A stretch of DNA of 64,000 nucleotides from Acinetobacter halotolerans (GTDB lineage: Bacteria; Pseudomonadota; Gammaproteobacteria; Pseudomonadales; Moraxellaceae): NCBI RefSeq assembly GCF_004208515.1, contig NZ_SGIM01000007.1, positions 1 to 64,000 on the forward strand, in the 5' to 3' direction. The stretch's first letter is position 1; each line of letters opens with the position of its first letter. The translations under genes were made by a program, and so were the position numbers. Positions 48,673 to 58,860 of the stretch are shown here, piece by piece. Under the pieces are notes generated by a model. The model worked only from the letters and a program-made list of their open reading frames with translations. It was not told the origin of the DNA and searched no databases.

Positions 48673-49380
48673 TTATTCATCTACGAATACAGTGAAGTTT
48701 TCTACGGGTTCACGCGGTGTAATAAAAGTATTCACGATATGGTCTGGGTCGGCATAGCCCAATGCGACGGCACAGACCAAATCTTCATCTTCAGGTGCGC
48801 CAAGCACTTCTAAAACGATGGGGTGAAAATGGTTCCAAGCCGCTTGTGGACATGTATCTAATCCACGTGCTTTTGCTGCAATCATGACATTTTGGATCAT
48901 CATGGAAATATCCATTTTTGCACCGATGCCCATGATTTTATTTACAGTAAAGTATAAAGCGACAGGTGCATCAAATAATTGAAAGTTCCGTAATTGTTGT
49001 GCAGCCATTCGGTCTTTTTCACCTTTTTGAATGCCAAGTAAGCCATACAGTCCCCAGCCATTTTCACGCCGACGATCAATAAAGGGTGAAATCCACGTTT
49101 CAGGATAGTAAGCAAAAGTCTCTTGATAGTGTTGTGCCAGCTCTGGTTTTTGAAAAAGCTCAACTTGCGCCGTACAAACACGGTCAATCATTTCCGCTCG
49201 TTTTTTCCCTGTGACCACATAGACTTTCCATGGTTGTGTGTTTGTACCAGATGGGGCACGACTGGCTACAGCGAGAATGTCTTTAATGGTTTGGGTATCA
49301 ACAGGGGTGTCCAAAAATGCACGTACTGAATGACGTGATGTAATGGCGTCATCAACGTAGCGGACTTGATCCATGTTCAT
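48673..49380 (-). CDS. Nitroreductase family protein
   Basis: An FMN-dependent oxidoreductase of 235 residues. It has the FMN phosphate motif SRHSVRAF (residues 15-22), SRAPSGTNTQPWKVYVV (39-55) and the late helix MMIQNVMIAAKARGLDTCPQAAW. Such enzymes reduce nitroaromatics or quinones with NAD(P)H; the physiological substrate is unknown. It converges on bcr. Confidence 0.88.
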   Translation of the reverse strand: MNMDQVRYVDDAITSRHSVRAFLDTPVDTQTIKDILAVASRAPSGTNTQPWKVYVVTGKKRAEMIDRVCTAQVELFQKPELAQHYQETFAYYPETWISPFIDRRRENGWGLYGLLGIQKGEKDRMAAQQLRNFQLFDAPVALYFTVNKIMGIGAKMDISMMIQNVMIAAKARGLDTCPQAAWNHFHPIVLEVLGAPEDEDLVCAVALGYADPDHIVNTFITPREPVENFTVFVDE

Positions 49381-49804
49381 AAAATTTCCTCATGTTTCTT
49401 TGATCTTTCTCATATGATGAGACTATAAAGCAATCATGACCTTTTGCGGATGATTTTTAAACCACCAATCAGGATTTGTTTGAAAAATAATCGACTGTAT
49501 TTGGGGTGGTGAAAATAGAATCAGCTTTTTTCTGTTTTATTTCTTTTTGTGAAAAAGAAATTTATTTATAACACAATGAAATAGAAATAATATTTAGAGA
49601 TATATCTTCAAAGTATTTTTATTCTTCCCATAAAAAAATACACACAATATTCTAAATTTATGCATAATACGCCCTTTTTAAAAATTGATTAGGCTTTCCT
49701 TGCTGATAAAGGTGAGGGGGATTTTCCAGGTTAAGTGTATTAAATTTACCCAATTTTATACTTATGGAAAATGTTGAAATATACACCAGACAAAGGAGCT
49801 TCTT
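49381..49804. other. AT-rich gap upstream of the DcaP-type porin
   Basis: About 420 nt without a gene. An AAGGAG ribosome binding site for the porin lies at about 49793. A TATGCATAAT near 49660 is a possible -10 box. No other element was recognised. Confidence 0.4.
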
Positions 49805-51148
49805 ATGAGTTTAACTCTCATCCGCAAGCCGTTCGCAATGCAAGGTTTGGCAATGATCATTGCAGCCTTGATGATGAACAATGCACACGCAAGCAGCGAG
49901 CAAGAACAGATTCAACAGCTTCGCGCTGAAGTAACTGAGTTAAGGGCTTTATTAGAACTATACCTGCCCCAAATAAAACAACAAAATGATGCCCCCAAAG
50001 CTATAGAAATGTCGTCGGCTACAGTGGTAGCAAATAATGATAATGCCAATACCGTAACAACAGAGGCGAACCAGAAACCTCCTTTAAGCTTCAATACCGC
50101 TTCCGGAGCTCAAGTTCAACTTTATGGTTTCTTACGTGGTGATGCTTCTTATCAGGCTAAAGGTGGAGAAGGCATTTTCAACCGCATTAACAAAGTTGAT
50201 TTAGAGGGTGCTGAAAAAAATAAGGATCGCTTCTATAGTACAGCTACCGTGACTCGACTGGGTCTTGATTTTAAAGCACCCATTGAAGATGCCGAGGTCG
50301 GTGCTAAGTTAGAAGTCGATTTTCGTGGTGGTAGTAGTAATGATACGATACGCATTCGGCATGCTTATTTGACTTATAACGACTGGTTATTTGGTCAAAC
50401 CACTTCAACGTTTTTGGCAACTGATGTACAGCCAGAAATGTTAGATTTTAACTCACCATTGGGTATAGGAACCTTCCGTACCCCGATGGTACGCTACAGC
50501 GGTAAATTGGATTCAGATATAAGTTATGCCATTGCTTTGGAAAAAAGCAATGATGATAATCGAGTACCCGCATTCACTTCTAAACTGAAATATGACTTTG
50601 CAGAAGGTAAAGGTACCAGCTCAGCACGTGTTTTATTGACTGAAGCACGCAGCAAGGCCGCTTTTGACAAAGATCATAAACAAATCAGTGCCAATGATTC
50701 AGACTTGGGTTGGGGTGTTGCTGTTGGTGCAAAATACAAACTTACTGATGCTTTACAGGCAATGATTGACTATTCACATGTCAAAGGTGACAGCAAGTTT
50801 TTGCTGTACAGCAACAATGCCTTTAATGTAAATCCAAATAATTTGGATATACATCTCAATGAGTTTGATGCATTTACAGCGGGTGCTAGCTATCAAATTA
50901 CGCCGAAACTGCGTAGTACTTTAGCTTATGGCGCAATGTTTGCAGATGATAGCAATGACTTTGCTAAACAGGCTGTGACAGATGCAACACAAAACAAAAC
51001 TTTGCAACAAGGTTGGTGGAACGTCATGTATTCACCAGTAACACCAATTACGTTTGGTCTAGAGTATATCTATGGTGAACGTAAGACCTTTGATGGACAA
51101 AAAGGTAAGGATAGCCGTGTAGGAGCGATGGCGCGCTATAACTTCTAA
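49805..51148 (+). CDS. dcaP: DcaP-like outer-membrane porin
   Basis: A 447-residue porin typical of Acinetobacter. It has a signal peptide (cleavage near MNNAHA/SSEQ), then a short coiled coil (EQIQQLRAEVTELRALLELY) that trimerises in the periplasm, a disordered linker rich in Asn/Thr/Ala, and a 16-strand barrel starting AQVQLYGFLRGDASY and ending in Phe (GAMARYNF). DcaP takes up negatively charged compounds such as dicarboxylates and some beta-lactamase inhibitors. It is followed by gltS and agcS, which suggests organic acid or amino acid uptake. Confidence 0.93.
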   Translation: MSLTLIRKPFAMQGLAMIIAALMMNNAHASSEQEQIQQLRAEVTELRALLELYLPQIKQQNDAPKAIEMSSATVVANNDNANTVTTEANQKPPLSFNTASGAQVQLYGFLRGDASYQAKGGEGIFNRINKVDLEGAEKNKDRFYSTATVTRLGLDFKAPIEDAEVGAKLEVDFRGGSSNDTIRIRHAYLTYNDWLFGQTTSTFLATDVQPEMLDFNSPLGIGTFRTPMVRYSGKLDSDISYAIALEKSNDDNRVPAFTSKLKYDFAEGKGTSSARVLLTEARSKAAFDKDHKQISANDSDLGWGVAVGAKYKLTDALQAMIDYSHVKGDSKFLLYSNNAFNVNPNNLDIHLNEFDAFTAGASYQITPKLRSTLAYGAMFADDSNDFAKQAVTDATQNKTLQQGWWNVMYSPVTPITFGLEYIYGERKTFDGQKGKDSRVGAMARYNF

Positions 51149-51328
51149 CCTATCCTGCGGTGTAATCATCCGTGAAAATGAGTTGATTTGATAGGCGTAG
51201 GGTTCTTACAAAGAACTGTATGCTTTTTATTAAGTTGATTGAGTTTTCACTCATTTTGAGAGTTACTATTTCATTGTTTATTAGATGGAAAAAACGTCGA
51301 AAAACGAATGAAATAAACGGAAGAAGAT

Positions 51329-52564
51329 ATGGAATTTACTTTTAATGGTTTTTATACCTTAATTTCGGCGGTTATCGTTTTGTTATTAGGGCGTCTGCTC
51401 GTTAATAAAATTGATTTTTTAAGACGTTATAACATTCCAGAGCCAGTCGCTGGTGGTTTGGTTGCAGCAGTATTGTCATTACTGGTTCATTCTTTTTTAG
51501 GATACAGTATTATTTTTAGTAGCCAATTACAGACCAGCTTTATGTTGATCTTCTTTGCTTCGATTGGTTTAAGTGCCAACTTTATGAAGTTAAAAGAAGG
51601 CGGTATTGGACTGGTGTTGTTCTTAGGCTGTATTGCTGCCTATATCGTCGTTCAAAATGCCGTGGGTATGAGCTTGGCTTCATTGCTCGGTGTTGATCCT
51701 TTGATTGGCTTAATTGCAGGTTCTGTGACCTTGACAGGCGGACATGGTACCGCAGGTGCTTGGGGTGAAATCCTAGAAACTCAATATGGTATTCAAGGCG
51801 CATTGACCTTAGGTATGGCAAGTGCGACTTTCGGTTTGATTATCGGTGGGGTCATCGGTGGTCCGTTAGCCAAGCTATTGATCAACCGTCATAGTTTGGC
51901 ACGTGCTAAAACACCAGCTCAAATCCAAGATCGTGATACCCATCCAGATCCGCACCCTGATGATTTAGCGCCATTTGAAAATCCACATCAAGTTCGTTTG
52001 ATTACTGCAGACAACGCGATTACGACGTTGGGTATGTTTGCGGCTTGTCTTGCATTTGCAGAATTTATGACAGGGTATAGCAAAGGCACATGGTTTGAGT
52101 TGCCAACGTTCGTATGGGCGCTTGGTGGCGGTGTGATCTTACGTAATATATTAGAAAGTGTGTTGAAGGTCGATATCTTTGATCGTGCAATCGATGTATT
52201 TGGTAATGCATCGCTTTCTTTATATTTAGCAATGGCACTGTTATCACTGAAACTGTGGCAATTGGCAGATTTGGCTGGTCCATTGGTTATCATTTTAACC
52301 GCGCAAACATTGGTTATGGCATTGTATGCTGCATTTATCACCTTCCGCGTCATGGGTAAAAACTATGATGCTGCGGTATTGGCAGCGGGTCATTGTGGCT
52401 TCGGTATGGGGGCAACACCAACCGCTGTTGCAAACATGCAGGCCATTACCAATATGTATGGACCGTCACATAAAGCATTCTTAATTGTTCCTTTGTGTGG
52501 TGCGTTCTTTGTTGATTTAATTAACGCAACAGTGATTCAAGTTATCTTGAAATTCTTTGCCTAA
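51329..52564 (+). CDS. gltS: Sodium/glutamate symporter GltS
   Basis: An inner-membrane Na+/glutamate symporter of 411 residues, made of two inverted halves. The re-entrant loop motifs are GSVTLTGGHGTAGAWGE (about 130-146) in the first half and AAGHCGFGMGATPTAVANM in the second. The cytoplasmic linker between them is His/Asp-Pro-rich (RDTHPDPHPDD). It follows the DcaP-like porin by 180 nt and ends with a terminator. Confidence 0.95.
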   Translation: MEFTFNGFYTLISAVIVLLLGRLLVNKIDFLRRYNIPEPVAGGLVAAVLSLLVHSFLGYSIIFSSQLQTSFMLIFFASIGLSANFMKLKEGGIGLVLFLGCIAAYIVVQNAVGMSLASLLGVDPLIGLIAGSVTLTGGHGTAGAWGEILETQYGIQGALTLGMASATFGLIIGGVIGGPLAKLLINRHSLARAKTPAQIQDRDTHPDPHPDDLAPFENPHQVRLITADNAITTLGMFAACLAFAEFMTGYSKGTWFELPTFVWALGGGVILRNILESVLKVDIFDRAIDVFGNASLSLYLAMALLSLKLWQLADLAGPLVIILTAQTLVMALYAAFITFRVMGKNYDAAVLAAGHCGFGMGATPTAVANMQAITNMYGPSHKAFLIVPLCGAFFVDLINATVIQVILKFFA

Positions 52565-52572
52565 GTCGAATT

Positions 52573-52597
52573 AAAAAGCCCCTTGTGGGGCTTTTTT
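52573..52597 (+). terminator. Terminator after gltS
   Basis: Stem AAAGCCCC / GGGGCTTT with a 4-nt loop followed by T6. Confidence 0.9.
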
Positions 52598-52657
52598 GAT
52601 TTATCCATTGTTAATCGGCTATGTCCATTGATACATAGCATCTGCAAAAGCGAATAA

Positions 52658-54136
52658 GTGATGAATGAAAAATTAAATGCCACGCTGATGTCGTGGGTAC
52701 AATTCTTGAATGATCCACTTTGGAATTTCTTGGTTATTTTACTGGTTGCTGTTGGACTGTTTTACACCCTAATTACAGGGGCAGTTCAGTTACGGTTATT
52801 CTTGCAAAGTATCCGCGTGATGAAAGGAAGCCGTAAAGAATGCAAAGATGATCATGGAATTACCCCTTTTCAGGCTTTTGTAACTGGACTCGCCAGTCGT
52901 GTTGGTGTGGGTAATATTGCAGGTGTTGCGATTGCGATTGCGATTGGTGGACCGGGTGCTGTTTTTTGGATGTGGTTAACTGCCTTTTTGGGGATGAGTT
53001 CAGCATTTGTTGAGTCATCATTGGCCCAGCTGTTCAAAGTCCGAGATCATCAAAACAAGCAATTCCGTGGTGGCCCCGCTTACTATATTACTCAGGGTTT
53101 AAAGCAAAAATGGCTCGGGGTGGTGTTTGCACTTTCACTTATTCTCGCTTATGGCTTTGTCTTCAATGCTGTTCAAGCAAATGCAATTATTGGTGCGACT
53201 TCCCACGCTTGGGGATGGGATAAAGCCAATGTTATCTTGGGTTTAGGTGGCCTTGATTTAGAGGTTTCTTGGCTCGGGATCGTGCTGGTGATCATGACTG
53301 CGTTGGTGATTTTTGGTGGTATTAAGCGTATTGCGAAGGTTGCAGAAAAGATTGTGCCTTTCATGGCACTTTTATACATCGGGGTTGCTTTGTACATCGC
53401 GATGATTAATTTCCCAATGCTACCTGAAATTTTTAAATTGATTTTCACCAAAGCATTCGAGTTTGAAGCAGCGGCAGGTGGTTTCTTTGGTGCCATGATC
53501 TCTATGGCGATGATGTTGGGAATTAAACGTGGTTTGTTCTCAAACGAAGCAGGTATGGGTTCTGCACCAAATGCAGCAGCTGCATCTGATGTGAAGCATC
53601 CTGTAAACCAAGGTTTGGTGCAAATGCTCGGTGTATTTGTTGATACCTTTGTGGTCTGCTCGTGTACAGCTATTATTATTATGGTTTCAGGTTTGTACCA
53701 TGAAGCTGGTTTTGAAGGTGTGACTTTAACTCAAAAAGCATTAGAAAGTCAGATCGGTGCTTGGGGTGGTGGTTTCCTTGCTGTTTTACTTTTCTTGTTT
53801 GCCTTCTCATCAATTATTGGTAACTATGCTTATGCTGAAAGTAACGTCAGATTCATTAATAACAATGCAAAACTGATGTTTATTTTCCGTGTCATGGTCT
53901 TAATGATGGTCTATTTTGGCGCAATCACCAGTGTACCGTTAGTTTGGTCAATGGCAGATTTGTCGATGGGCTTGATGGCAACCATTAACTTAATTGCGAT
54001 TCTATTATTGACGCCAATCTTCTTGATATTATTGAAAGATTATACTGCTCAACTTAAAAAAGGCGTTAAAGAGCCTGAGTTTAAAATTAATAATTATCCT
54101 GAGTTGAAGAAAAAAGTCGATTCAGATATTTGGTAA
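52658..54136 (+). CDS. Alanine/glycine:cation symporter (AgcS family)
   Basis: A 492-residue sodium- or proton-coupled symporter of the AGCS family. Signature stretches are TGLASRVGVGNIAGVAIAI (about 71-89), WMWLTAFLGMSSAFVESSLAQ, KRGLFSNEAGMGSAPNAAA and FAFSSIIGNYAYAESN. It probably imports alanine or glycine. Adjacent starts GTG 52658 and ATG 52661 cannot be separated. No obvious co-transcribed partner; a terminator follows. Confidence 0.92.
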   Translation: MMNEKLNATLMSWVQFLNDPLWNFLVILLVAVGLFYTLITGAVQLRLFLQSIRVMKGSRKECKDDHGITPFQAFVTGLASRVGVGNIAGVAIAIAIGGPGAVFWMWLTAFLGMSSAFVESSLAQLFKVRDHQNKQFRGGPAYYITQGLKQKWLGVVFALSLILAYGFVFNAVQANAIIGATSHAWGWDKANVILGLGGLDLEVSWLGIVLVIMTALVIFGGIKRIAKVAEKIVPFMALLYIGVALYIAMINFPMLPEIFKLIFTKAFEFEAAAGGFFGAMISMAMMLGIKRGLFSNEAGMGSAPNAAAASDVKHPVNQGLVQMLGVFVDTFVVCSCTAIIIMVSGLYHEAGFEGVTLTQKALESQIGAWGGGFLAVLLFLFAFSSIIGNYAYAESNVRFINNNAKLMFIFRVMVLMMVYFGAITSVPLVWSMADLSMGLMATINLIAILLLTPIFLILLKDYTAQLKKGVKEPEFKINNYPELKKKVDSDIW

Positions 54137-54152
54137 TGTTTTAAGCTCAAAT

Positions 54153-54175
54153 AGCCCCTTACGAGGGGCTTTTTT
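54153..54175 (+). terminator. Terminator after the AgcS gene
   Basis: Stem AGCCCCT / AGGGGCT with a short TACG turn followed by T6. Confidence 0.88.
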
Positions 54176-54267
54176 ATGAGGTTTTGCTGAAAAAATACAA
54201 AAAAATGCTACATCTTTTTTTAAATGCAGTCGTTAGAATCCGACCAGAAATTAAATAAATATGGCAA

Positions 54268-55251
54268 ATGTCGCGTATGAAACAGCTTGTGTTTTGGATA
54301 CTTGGACTTTCAGTCATGGTTTTAACGGGCTGTCAAACCACCAAACATCTATCTCCAATTGTTGACGATGCTCAGGCGCATGTGGTTAGTCAACCTTTCG
54401 CTCAGATCAAAAAGCAAAAACGCCCCGTTATTGCATTAGTGCTGGGGAGTGGCGGTGCGCGTGGCTATGCGCATATTGGTGTGATTGAAGTTCTAGAACA
54501 GCAGGGTATTCGTCCCGATTTTATCGTGGGCACAAGTGCTGGGAGTATTGTTGGTTCAATCTATGCCAGTGGAAAAAGTGCAGCTGAATTGCGTGATATT
54601 GCTTTAAAGTTGAAAGCCAATGATGTACGCGATGTCAGTGTTAGCCTGAAGGGTTTTTTTGATGGGAAAAAGGTCGAAGATTATGTCAATGAGCAAGTGC
54701 ATAATACCCCGCTTCAAAAACTTAAGATTCCAATGTATGTGGTTGCAACAGAATTAAAAGAAGGCAGTAAGACGGTCTTTAATTACGGCAATACAGGTCA
54801 AGCAGTACGAGCGTCAGCTTCGATTCCAAGTATGTTTGTCCCGATCAAAATTGGTCAAAGTGAATATGTCGATGGGGGGCTAGTCAGTCCAGTGCCTGTA
54901 CAGGTTGCACGTGATTTGGGTGCCGATGTGGTGATTGCCGTTGATATTTTGGCACAACCTGTTCATACCGAAACCACTAATGTTTGGGGGCTATTCAATC
55001 AAAACATTAATATTATGCAAGGGCGTTTGGCGGAAGAAGAACTTAAATATGCGGATATCGTGATTCAGCCTGATCTCCGTGAAAAGGTGCATATCTTTGA
55101 TGTCAAAGGTCGTGAAATGACCATGCAGGCAGGCGCGGACGCTGCCAAAGAAAAGCTCTCAGATATTCAGCTAGCGATTCAAACCAAGATGCGTCCTAGT
55201 TCTAAAACTCAGCAAAACCTCACTTTAAAGTTGAATGACTTAGCGCCATAA
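54268..55251 (+). CDS. Patatin-like phospholipase lipoprotein (RssA-like)
   Basis: A 327-residue serine hydrolase. The N-terminus has a lipobox LTGC with Cys22, so it is predicted to be membrane-anchored. The patatin dyad is visible: nucleophile Ser90 in GTSAGS and Asp202 in VDGGLVSP. The oxyanion loop is LGSGGARGYAHIG (59-71). RssA-like patatins usually hydrolyse phospholipids, but no substrate is known for this group. The gene starts at ATG 54268; a second ATG three codons later is possible. Confidence 0.9.
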   Translation: MSRMKQLVFWILGLSVMVLTGCQTTKHLSPIVDDAQAHVVSQPFAQIKKQKRPVIALVLGSGGARGYAHIGVIEVLEQQGIRPDFIVGTSAGSIVGSIYASGKSAAELRDIALKLKANDVRDVSVSLKGFFDGKKVEDYVNEQVHNTPLQKLKIPMYVVATELKEGSKTVFNYGNTGQAVRASASIPSMFVPIKIGQSEYVDGGLVSPVPVQVARDLGADVVIAVDILAQPVHTETTNVWGLFNQNINIMQGRLAEEELKYADIVIQPDLREKVHIFDVKGREMTMQAGADAAKEKLSDIQLAIQTKMRPSSKTQQNLTLKLNDLAP

Positions 55252-55436
55252 CTTTGATTGTTTTTAGCAAAGGATTGCTTTTATATAAACAAATTAAAAA
55301 TGTCTTACAAAATGCTATGAAAAGTTTGAAAAAACAGGTAAATAACTACATTAGCAATCCATCAGACTAATTTAAGTTTGAGGTTATAGCATACAACCAT
55401 CCGTCTATTGCAGTACCACAAGGATCGTTCAGTACG

Positions 55437-56633
55437 ATGTTTAAATCTTTTTTCCCAAATCCACGTTATTTTTTTGCTTCATTGTTATTGTGGGTCATCA
55501 TTAACATGTTGTTATGGTATTCAGGTGGAAAAGACTGGGGGACATATCTTGGGTTTTCAGAGGGATACCATGAGGCAGCCTTACCCATTGATGTAAGTCG
55601 TTTTTGGTCTCCAACATTTCTATGGTTCTACCTTTGGTTTTTTGCGGCAACAGCATTATTTGCGATTTTTTGGCGATTTTTCTCCGACAATAAATGGCAA
55701 CGTTGGTCAGTCTGGGGTTCAGCATTTATTCTGTTTAATATCTGGTTTGGGGTACAAGTCAGTGTCGTGATTAATGCGTGGTATAACCCATTTTATAATC
55801 TCATCCAAACCATGCTTTCTAGTGGCGGTGGCGATGTACAAGATCTCTATTCTGGTGTCATGACTTTCCTATACATAGCGATGGTCTATGTGACTTTTGC
55901 CGTGTTTAATTTGTTCTTTGTCAGCCATTATGTTTTTCGTTGGCGTACAGCCATGAATGATTTTTATACGTCACATTGGGAGCGATTAAGACATATTGAG
56001 GGAGCTTCACAGCGTATTCAAGAAGATACGATGCGTTTTGCGAAGACGACTGAAACACTTGGGGTCAACCTCGTCGAAGCACTTTTAACCTTGATTGCTT
56101 TTTTACCCATCTTGGTACAATTATCGGTACATGTAAAAGAACTACCCATTGTGGGAGAAATTCCACATGCACTTATGATTGCTGCAATTGGTTGGGCAGT
56201 GTTGGGTACAGTTGTATTGATGGTTGTTGGTTATAAGTTGCCGGGTTTAGAGTTTAATAATCAAAAAGTAGAAGCGGCCTTCCGTAAAGAATTAGTTTAT
56301 GGGGAAGATCAGCATGATCGGGCACAACCACAAACACTTAAACAGCTTTTTTCCAAAGTACGTCAAAATTATTTCCGTTTATATTTCCATTATGCCTACT
56401 TTAATTTAGTGCGTATTTGGTATTTGCAGTTAGATAATATTTATGGACTCTTTATTTTATTTCCATCGATTGCTGCAGGTGCTATTACCTTAGGATTGAT
56501 GATGCAAATCTTAAATGTCTTTAATCAGGTACGTAGTTCATTCCAATATCTGATTAGTTCATGGCCAACGATTATTGAGTTAATGTCGATTCATAAACGT
56601 CTCAGGGCATTTGAGTCTACATTAGAGAAATAA
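55437..56633 (+). CDS. sbmA: SbmA/BacA-type peptide transporter
   Basis: An inner-membrane SLiPT transporter of 398 residues that uses the proton gradient to import peptides, such as microcins and proline-rich antimicrobial peptides. It starts [13 protein letters not shown]. Family features include [51 protein letters not shown] and the ending [22 protein letters not shown]. No ABC nucleotide-binding domain is attached, as for SbmA. A terminator follows. Confidence 0.95.
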   Translation: MFKSFFPNPRYFFASLLLWVIINMLLWYSGGKDWGTYLGFSEGYHEAALPIDVSRFWSPTFLWFYLWFFAATALFAIFWRFFSDNKWQRWSVWGSAFILFNIWFGVQVSVVINAWYNPFYNLIQTMLSSGGGDVQDLYSGVMTFLYIAMVYVTFAVFNLFFVSHYVFRWRTAMNDFYTSHWERLRHIEGASQRIQEDTMRFAKTTETLGVNLVEALLTLIAFLPILVQLSVHVKELPIVGEIPHALMIAAIGWAVLGTVVLMVVGYKLPGLEFNNQKVEAAFRKELVYGEDQHDRAQPQTLKQLFSKVRQNYFRLYFHYAYFNLVRIWYLQLDNIYGLFILFPSIAAGAITLGLMMQILNVFNQVRSSFQYLISSWPTIIELMSIHKRLRAFESTLEK

Positions 56634-56651
56634 AGAGTAAGCCATATTGTG

Positions 56652-56684
56652 AAGACCTGTATTGATGAAATGCAGGTCTTTTTT
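56652..56684 (+). terminator. Terminator after sbmA
   Basis: Stem AAGACCTG / CAGGTCTT with a 13-nt loop followed by a run of T. Confidence 0.8.
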
Positions 56685-56692
56685 ATGAGTAT

Positions 56693-57208
56693 TTATAGGA
56701 AGCAAACACCCACTCCTGCGCCAAATATCATGACCCATAATGGATGTATTCTCTTAAATAAGCCCAGTATTGCGGTCAAAATTACAATCAAAACCAGCAG
56801 TATATTTTGAGCAGAAGCATCGGCGATTAGCCACGCACTGACCAAAACCAAGCCGACTGTGATGGGTTTAAGTGCTTTTTCAAAACGTGCACGTAAAGGG
56901 TGATGTTTGAATCGTTGCCAAAACTTGAGTGCATAAATGGTAATAATAGATGATGGTCCAAACTTAGCGATGGATGTCACGATAAGTCCTGCTGGCCCTG
57001 CAACATGCCACCCGACTAATGGAACGACCATCATATTAGGTCCAGGAGCCGCCTGTGCCATCGCAAACAATGAACTAAACTGTTCGGCTGTCATCCATTG
57101 ATGTACCGTGACAACTTGATGCTGCATTTCTGGTAAAATCGCATTTCCTCCACCAAAAGCAATCAGTGACAATTGTGTGAATACGATTGCAAGCGTGAGC
57201 AATATCAT
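56693..57208 (-). CDS. Chromate transporter, second half-size subunit
   Basis: A 171-residue CHR-domain membrane protein. It begins MILLTLAIVFTQLSLIAFGGGNAILPEM, with the repeat motif FGGG, and contains MAQAAPGPNMMVVPLVGW, the counterpart of the QxxPGP motif of CHR domains. The ATG overlaps the stop of the preceding gene (ATGA, 57205-57208), so the two half-size proteins are translationally coupled. A longer frame to 57286 lies within the upstream gene and is not used. Such pairs export chromate in some bacteria, but many members have unknown substrates. Confidence 0.85.
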   Translation of the reverse strand: MILLTLAIVFTQLSLIAFGGGNAILPEMQHQVVTVHQWMTAEQFSSLFAMAQAAPGPNMMVVPLVGWHVAGPAGLIVTSIAKFGPSSIITIYALKFWQRFKHHPLRARFEKALKPITVGLVLVSAWLIADASAQNILLVLIVILTAILGLFKRIHPLWVMIFGAGVGVCFL

Positions 57209-57777
57209 GATTTTTTCACTCCCAACACCAACATATTTATCGCCAGTAAAATAACCAAGATCAGCAGCAACGGCAGCTTGAACCACAACATAAAGATAAA
57301 GGTCAGCAAAATCGTGACAATGGTTAAACGTTTTTTAAAAATAGGCTTCAACATTTTTATGCCTGTTGCAAAAAGTAAGCCTGCAGCGGCGGCAGCTAAA
57401 CCTTGGATCAGATGTTTAACGCTAGACAAATGTTGAAAATGCACATAGGTTTGATAGATCAGTAACACAATGATGGTTGGAGCAGAGATCAAGCCAAGTA
57501 CAGAGCTGACTGCACCTTTAATACCTTGAAACTCCATGCCGATCGCCACGGCCATATTGATAATATTGCCACCGGGTAGTACCTGACAAATTCCCAGAAG
57601 ATCTGTGAATTTAGCCTCATCTAACCATTTTTGTTCTTCTACGATGACGCGATATGCCAATGGCAGAACCCCACCAAAGCCGATCAATCCCAACTTCATA
57701 AATCCCATAAACAGCGCCTTGCTATCTGGCGTTGTAGATGATGATTCATTTGCGATTGAAAGGGCTGGAGCCTTCAT
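57205..57777 (-). CDS. Chromate transporter, first half-size subunit
   Basis: A 190-residue CHR-domain membrane protein: FMKLGLIGFGGVLPLAYRV (about 24-42), the motif GICQVLPGGNIINMAVAIG, and further helices. Together with the overlapping gene it forms a bi-domain transporter split into two chains. ATG 57777 is preferred: AGGAAA lies upstream, and the alternative at 57855 would leave only 22 nt before the divergent regulator. The LysR gene likely controls it. Confidence 0.82.
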   Translation of the reverse strand: MKAPALSIANESSSTTPDSKALFMGFMKLGLIGFGGVLPLAYRVIVEEQKWLDEAKFTDLLGICQVLPGGNIINMAVAIGMEFQGIKGAVSSVLGLISAPTIIVLLIYQTYVHFQHLSSVKHLIQGLAAAAAGLLFATGIKMLKPIFKKRLTIVTILLTFIFMLWFKLPLLLILVILLAINMLVLGVKKS

Positions 57778-57877
57778 TGGGACGGTTTCCTGATTGACTT
57801 TACTGGTAATAGGATGGTGGAATAGTAGTATATTTACAAATGCTTTATTTTTCATTATCTATACTTTTAAGGTATGT

Positions 57878-58780
57878 ATGATCGATATTCATAAACTCAA
57901 AGCTTTTATTGCAGTTGTTGAGGAAAGCAATATTTCCAAGGCAGCTGTTCGCTTGCATATACAACAACCGCCACTGACGCGTCTGATTAAAAGTCTAGAG
58001 AAAGATTTAGATACCGTGTTGTTAAAACGATTGCCGCGTGGTGTAGAAGTGACAGAGGCAGGCAAGGCCTTATATCAAGAGGCATTGACGATTTTGGATC
58101 ATGCGGAGTCCATTCCCCGAAGAGTGCGTAATATTGCGCAAGGAAAGGAAGGTCAGATTAATATTGGATTTACTCACTCTATTGGTTTGCACCCTTTTTT
58201 ACCCGCTTTGTTGCGTCAATATCGAGAGCAATTTTCTGCTGTTGCCATTCACTTAGAAGAGGACAGTAGTAGTGCTTTGGTGGATGCCGTAATCAATGAA
58301 AAATTAGATATTGCCTTCCTGCGGAAACCAGCACCGATACATGCCGATTTGCACAGTTTGTATGTCTTAGATGAACCTTTAATGGTGGCTTTGCCGAGCA
58401 ACCATCCTTTGGTCGAGCAGCAAGGAGCAATTCATTTACCTGACTTAGAAGCTTATGAGTTCGTGTTATATCGCCGTCTAGGCGGGCAAGATTTGTTTGA
58501 TAATATTTTGGCAAATTGCTATCAGGCAGGATTTAGTCCAAATATTGTCCAAGAGGCGCCACGTTTAACCTCAAGTCTTAATTTGATTGCGGCAGGGATT
58601 GGGCTCTCGATCGTACCAGCCTCTATTCAAGAGTTTTGGAACAAGCAGATTGTCTATCGTCCTTTAGAAGCGGATCAACCATGTATTGCACCCATTTATG
58701 CAATTTACCGAACGAAAGAAAAAAGCGTGCGAGCTAATCACTTTCTGAGGTTATTAAATACGAGTAGGTTAAGTGCTTAG
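57878..58780 (+). CDS. LysR-family regulator divergent from the chromate transporter genes
   Basis: A 300-residue LysR-type transcription factor. The winged helix-turn-helix covers residues 1-60 (HKLKAFIAVVEESNISKAAVRLHIQQPPLTRLIKSLE, shown in parts here), followed by a two-lobe effector domain (about 90-295). The start at 57878 has AAGG upstream and matches the family's N-terminus; an in-frame extension to 57794 is not family-like. The 100-nt divergent gap with the transporter genes is the usual place for its operator. The inducer is unknown. Confidence 0.88.
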   Translation: MIDIHKLKAFIAVVEESNISKAAVRLHIQQPPLTRLIKSLEKDLDTVLLKRLPRGVEVTEAGKALYQEALTILDHAESIPRRVRNIAQGKEGQINIGFTHSIGLHPFLPALLRQYREQFSAVAIHLEEDSSSALVDAVINEKLDIAFLRKPAPIHADLHSLYVLDEPLMVALPSNHPLVEQQGAIHLPDLEAYEFVLYRRLGGQDLFDNILANCYQAGFSPNIVQEAPRLTSSLNLIAAGIGLSIVPASIQEFWNKQIVYRPLEADQPCIAPIYAIYRTKEKSVRANHFLRLLNTSRLSA

Positions 58781-58860
58781 GCATCTGCTTCGATTGTAAT
58801 TAGAAAAAGCGTTAAACTGCTGTTGAGATGAATAATAAATAAACCAAATAGAGAAAAGCC

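Noticed and set aside
56693..57855. Frameshifted full-length ChrA
   Set aside because: The ATGA overlap and complete CHR domains in each half fit a natural two-gene transporter, not a broken one.
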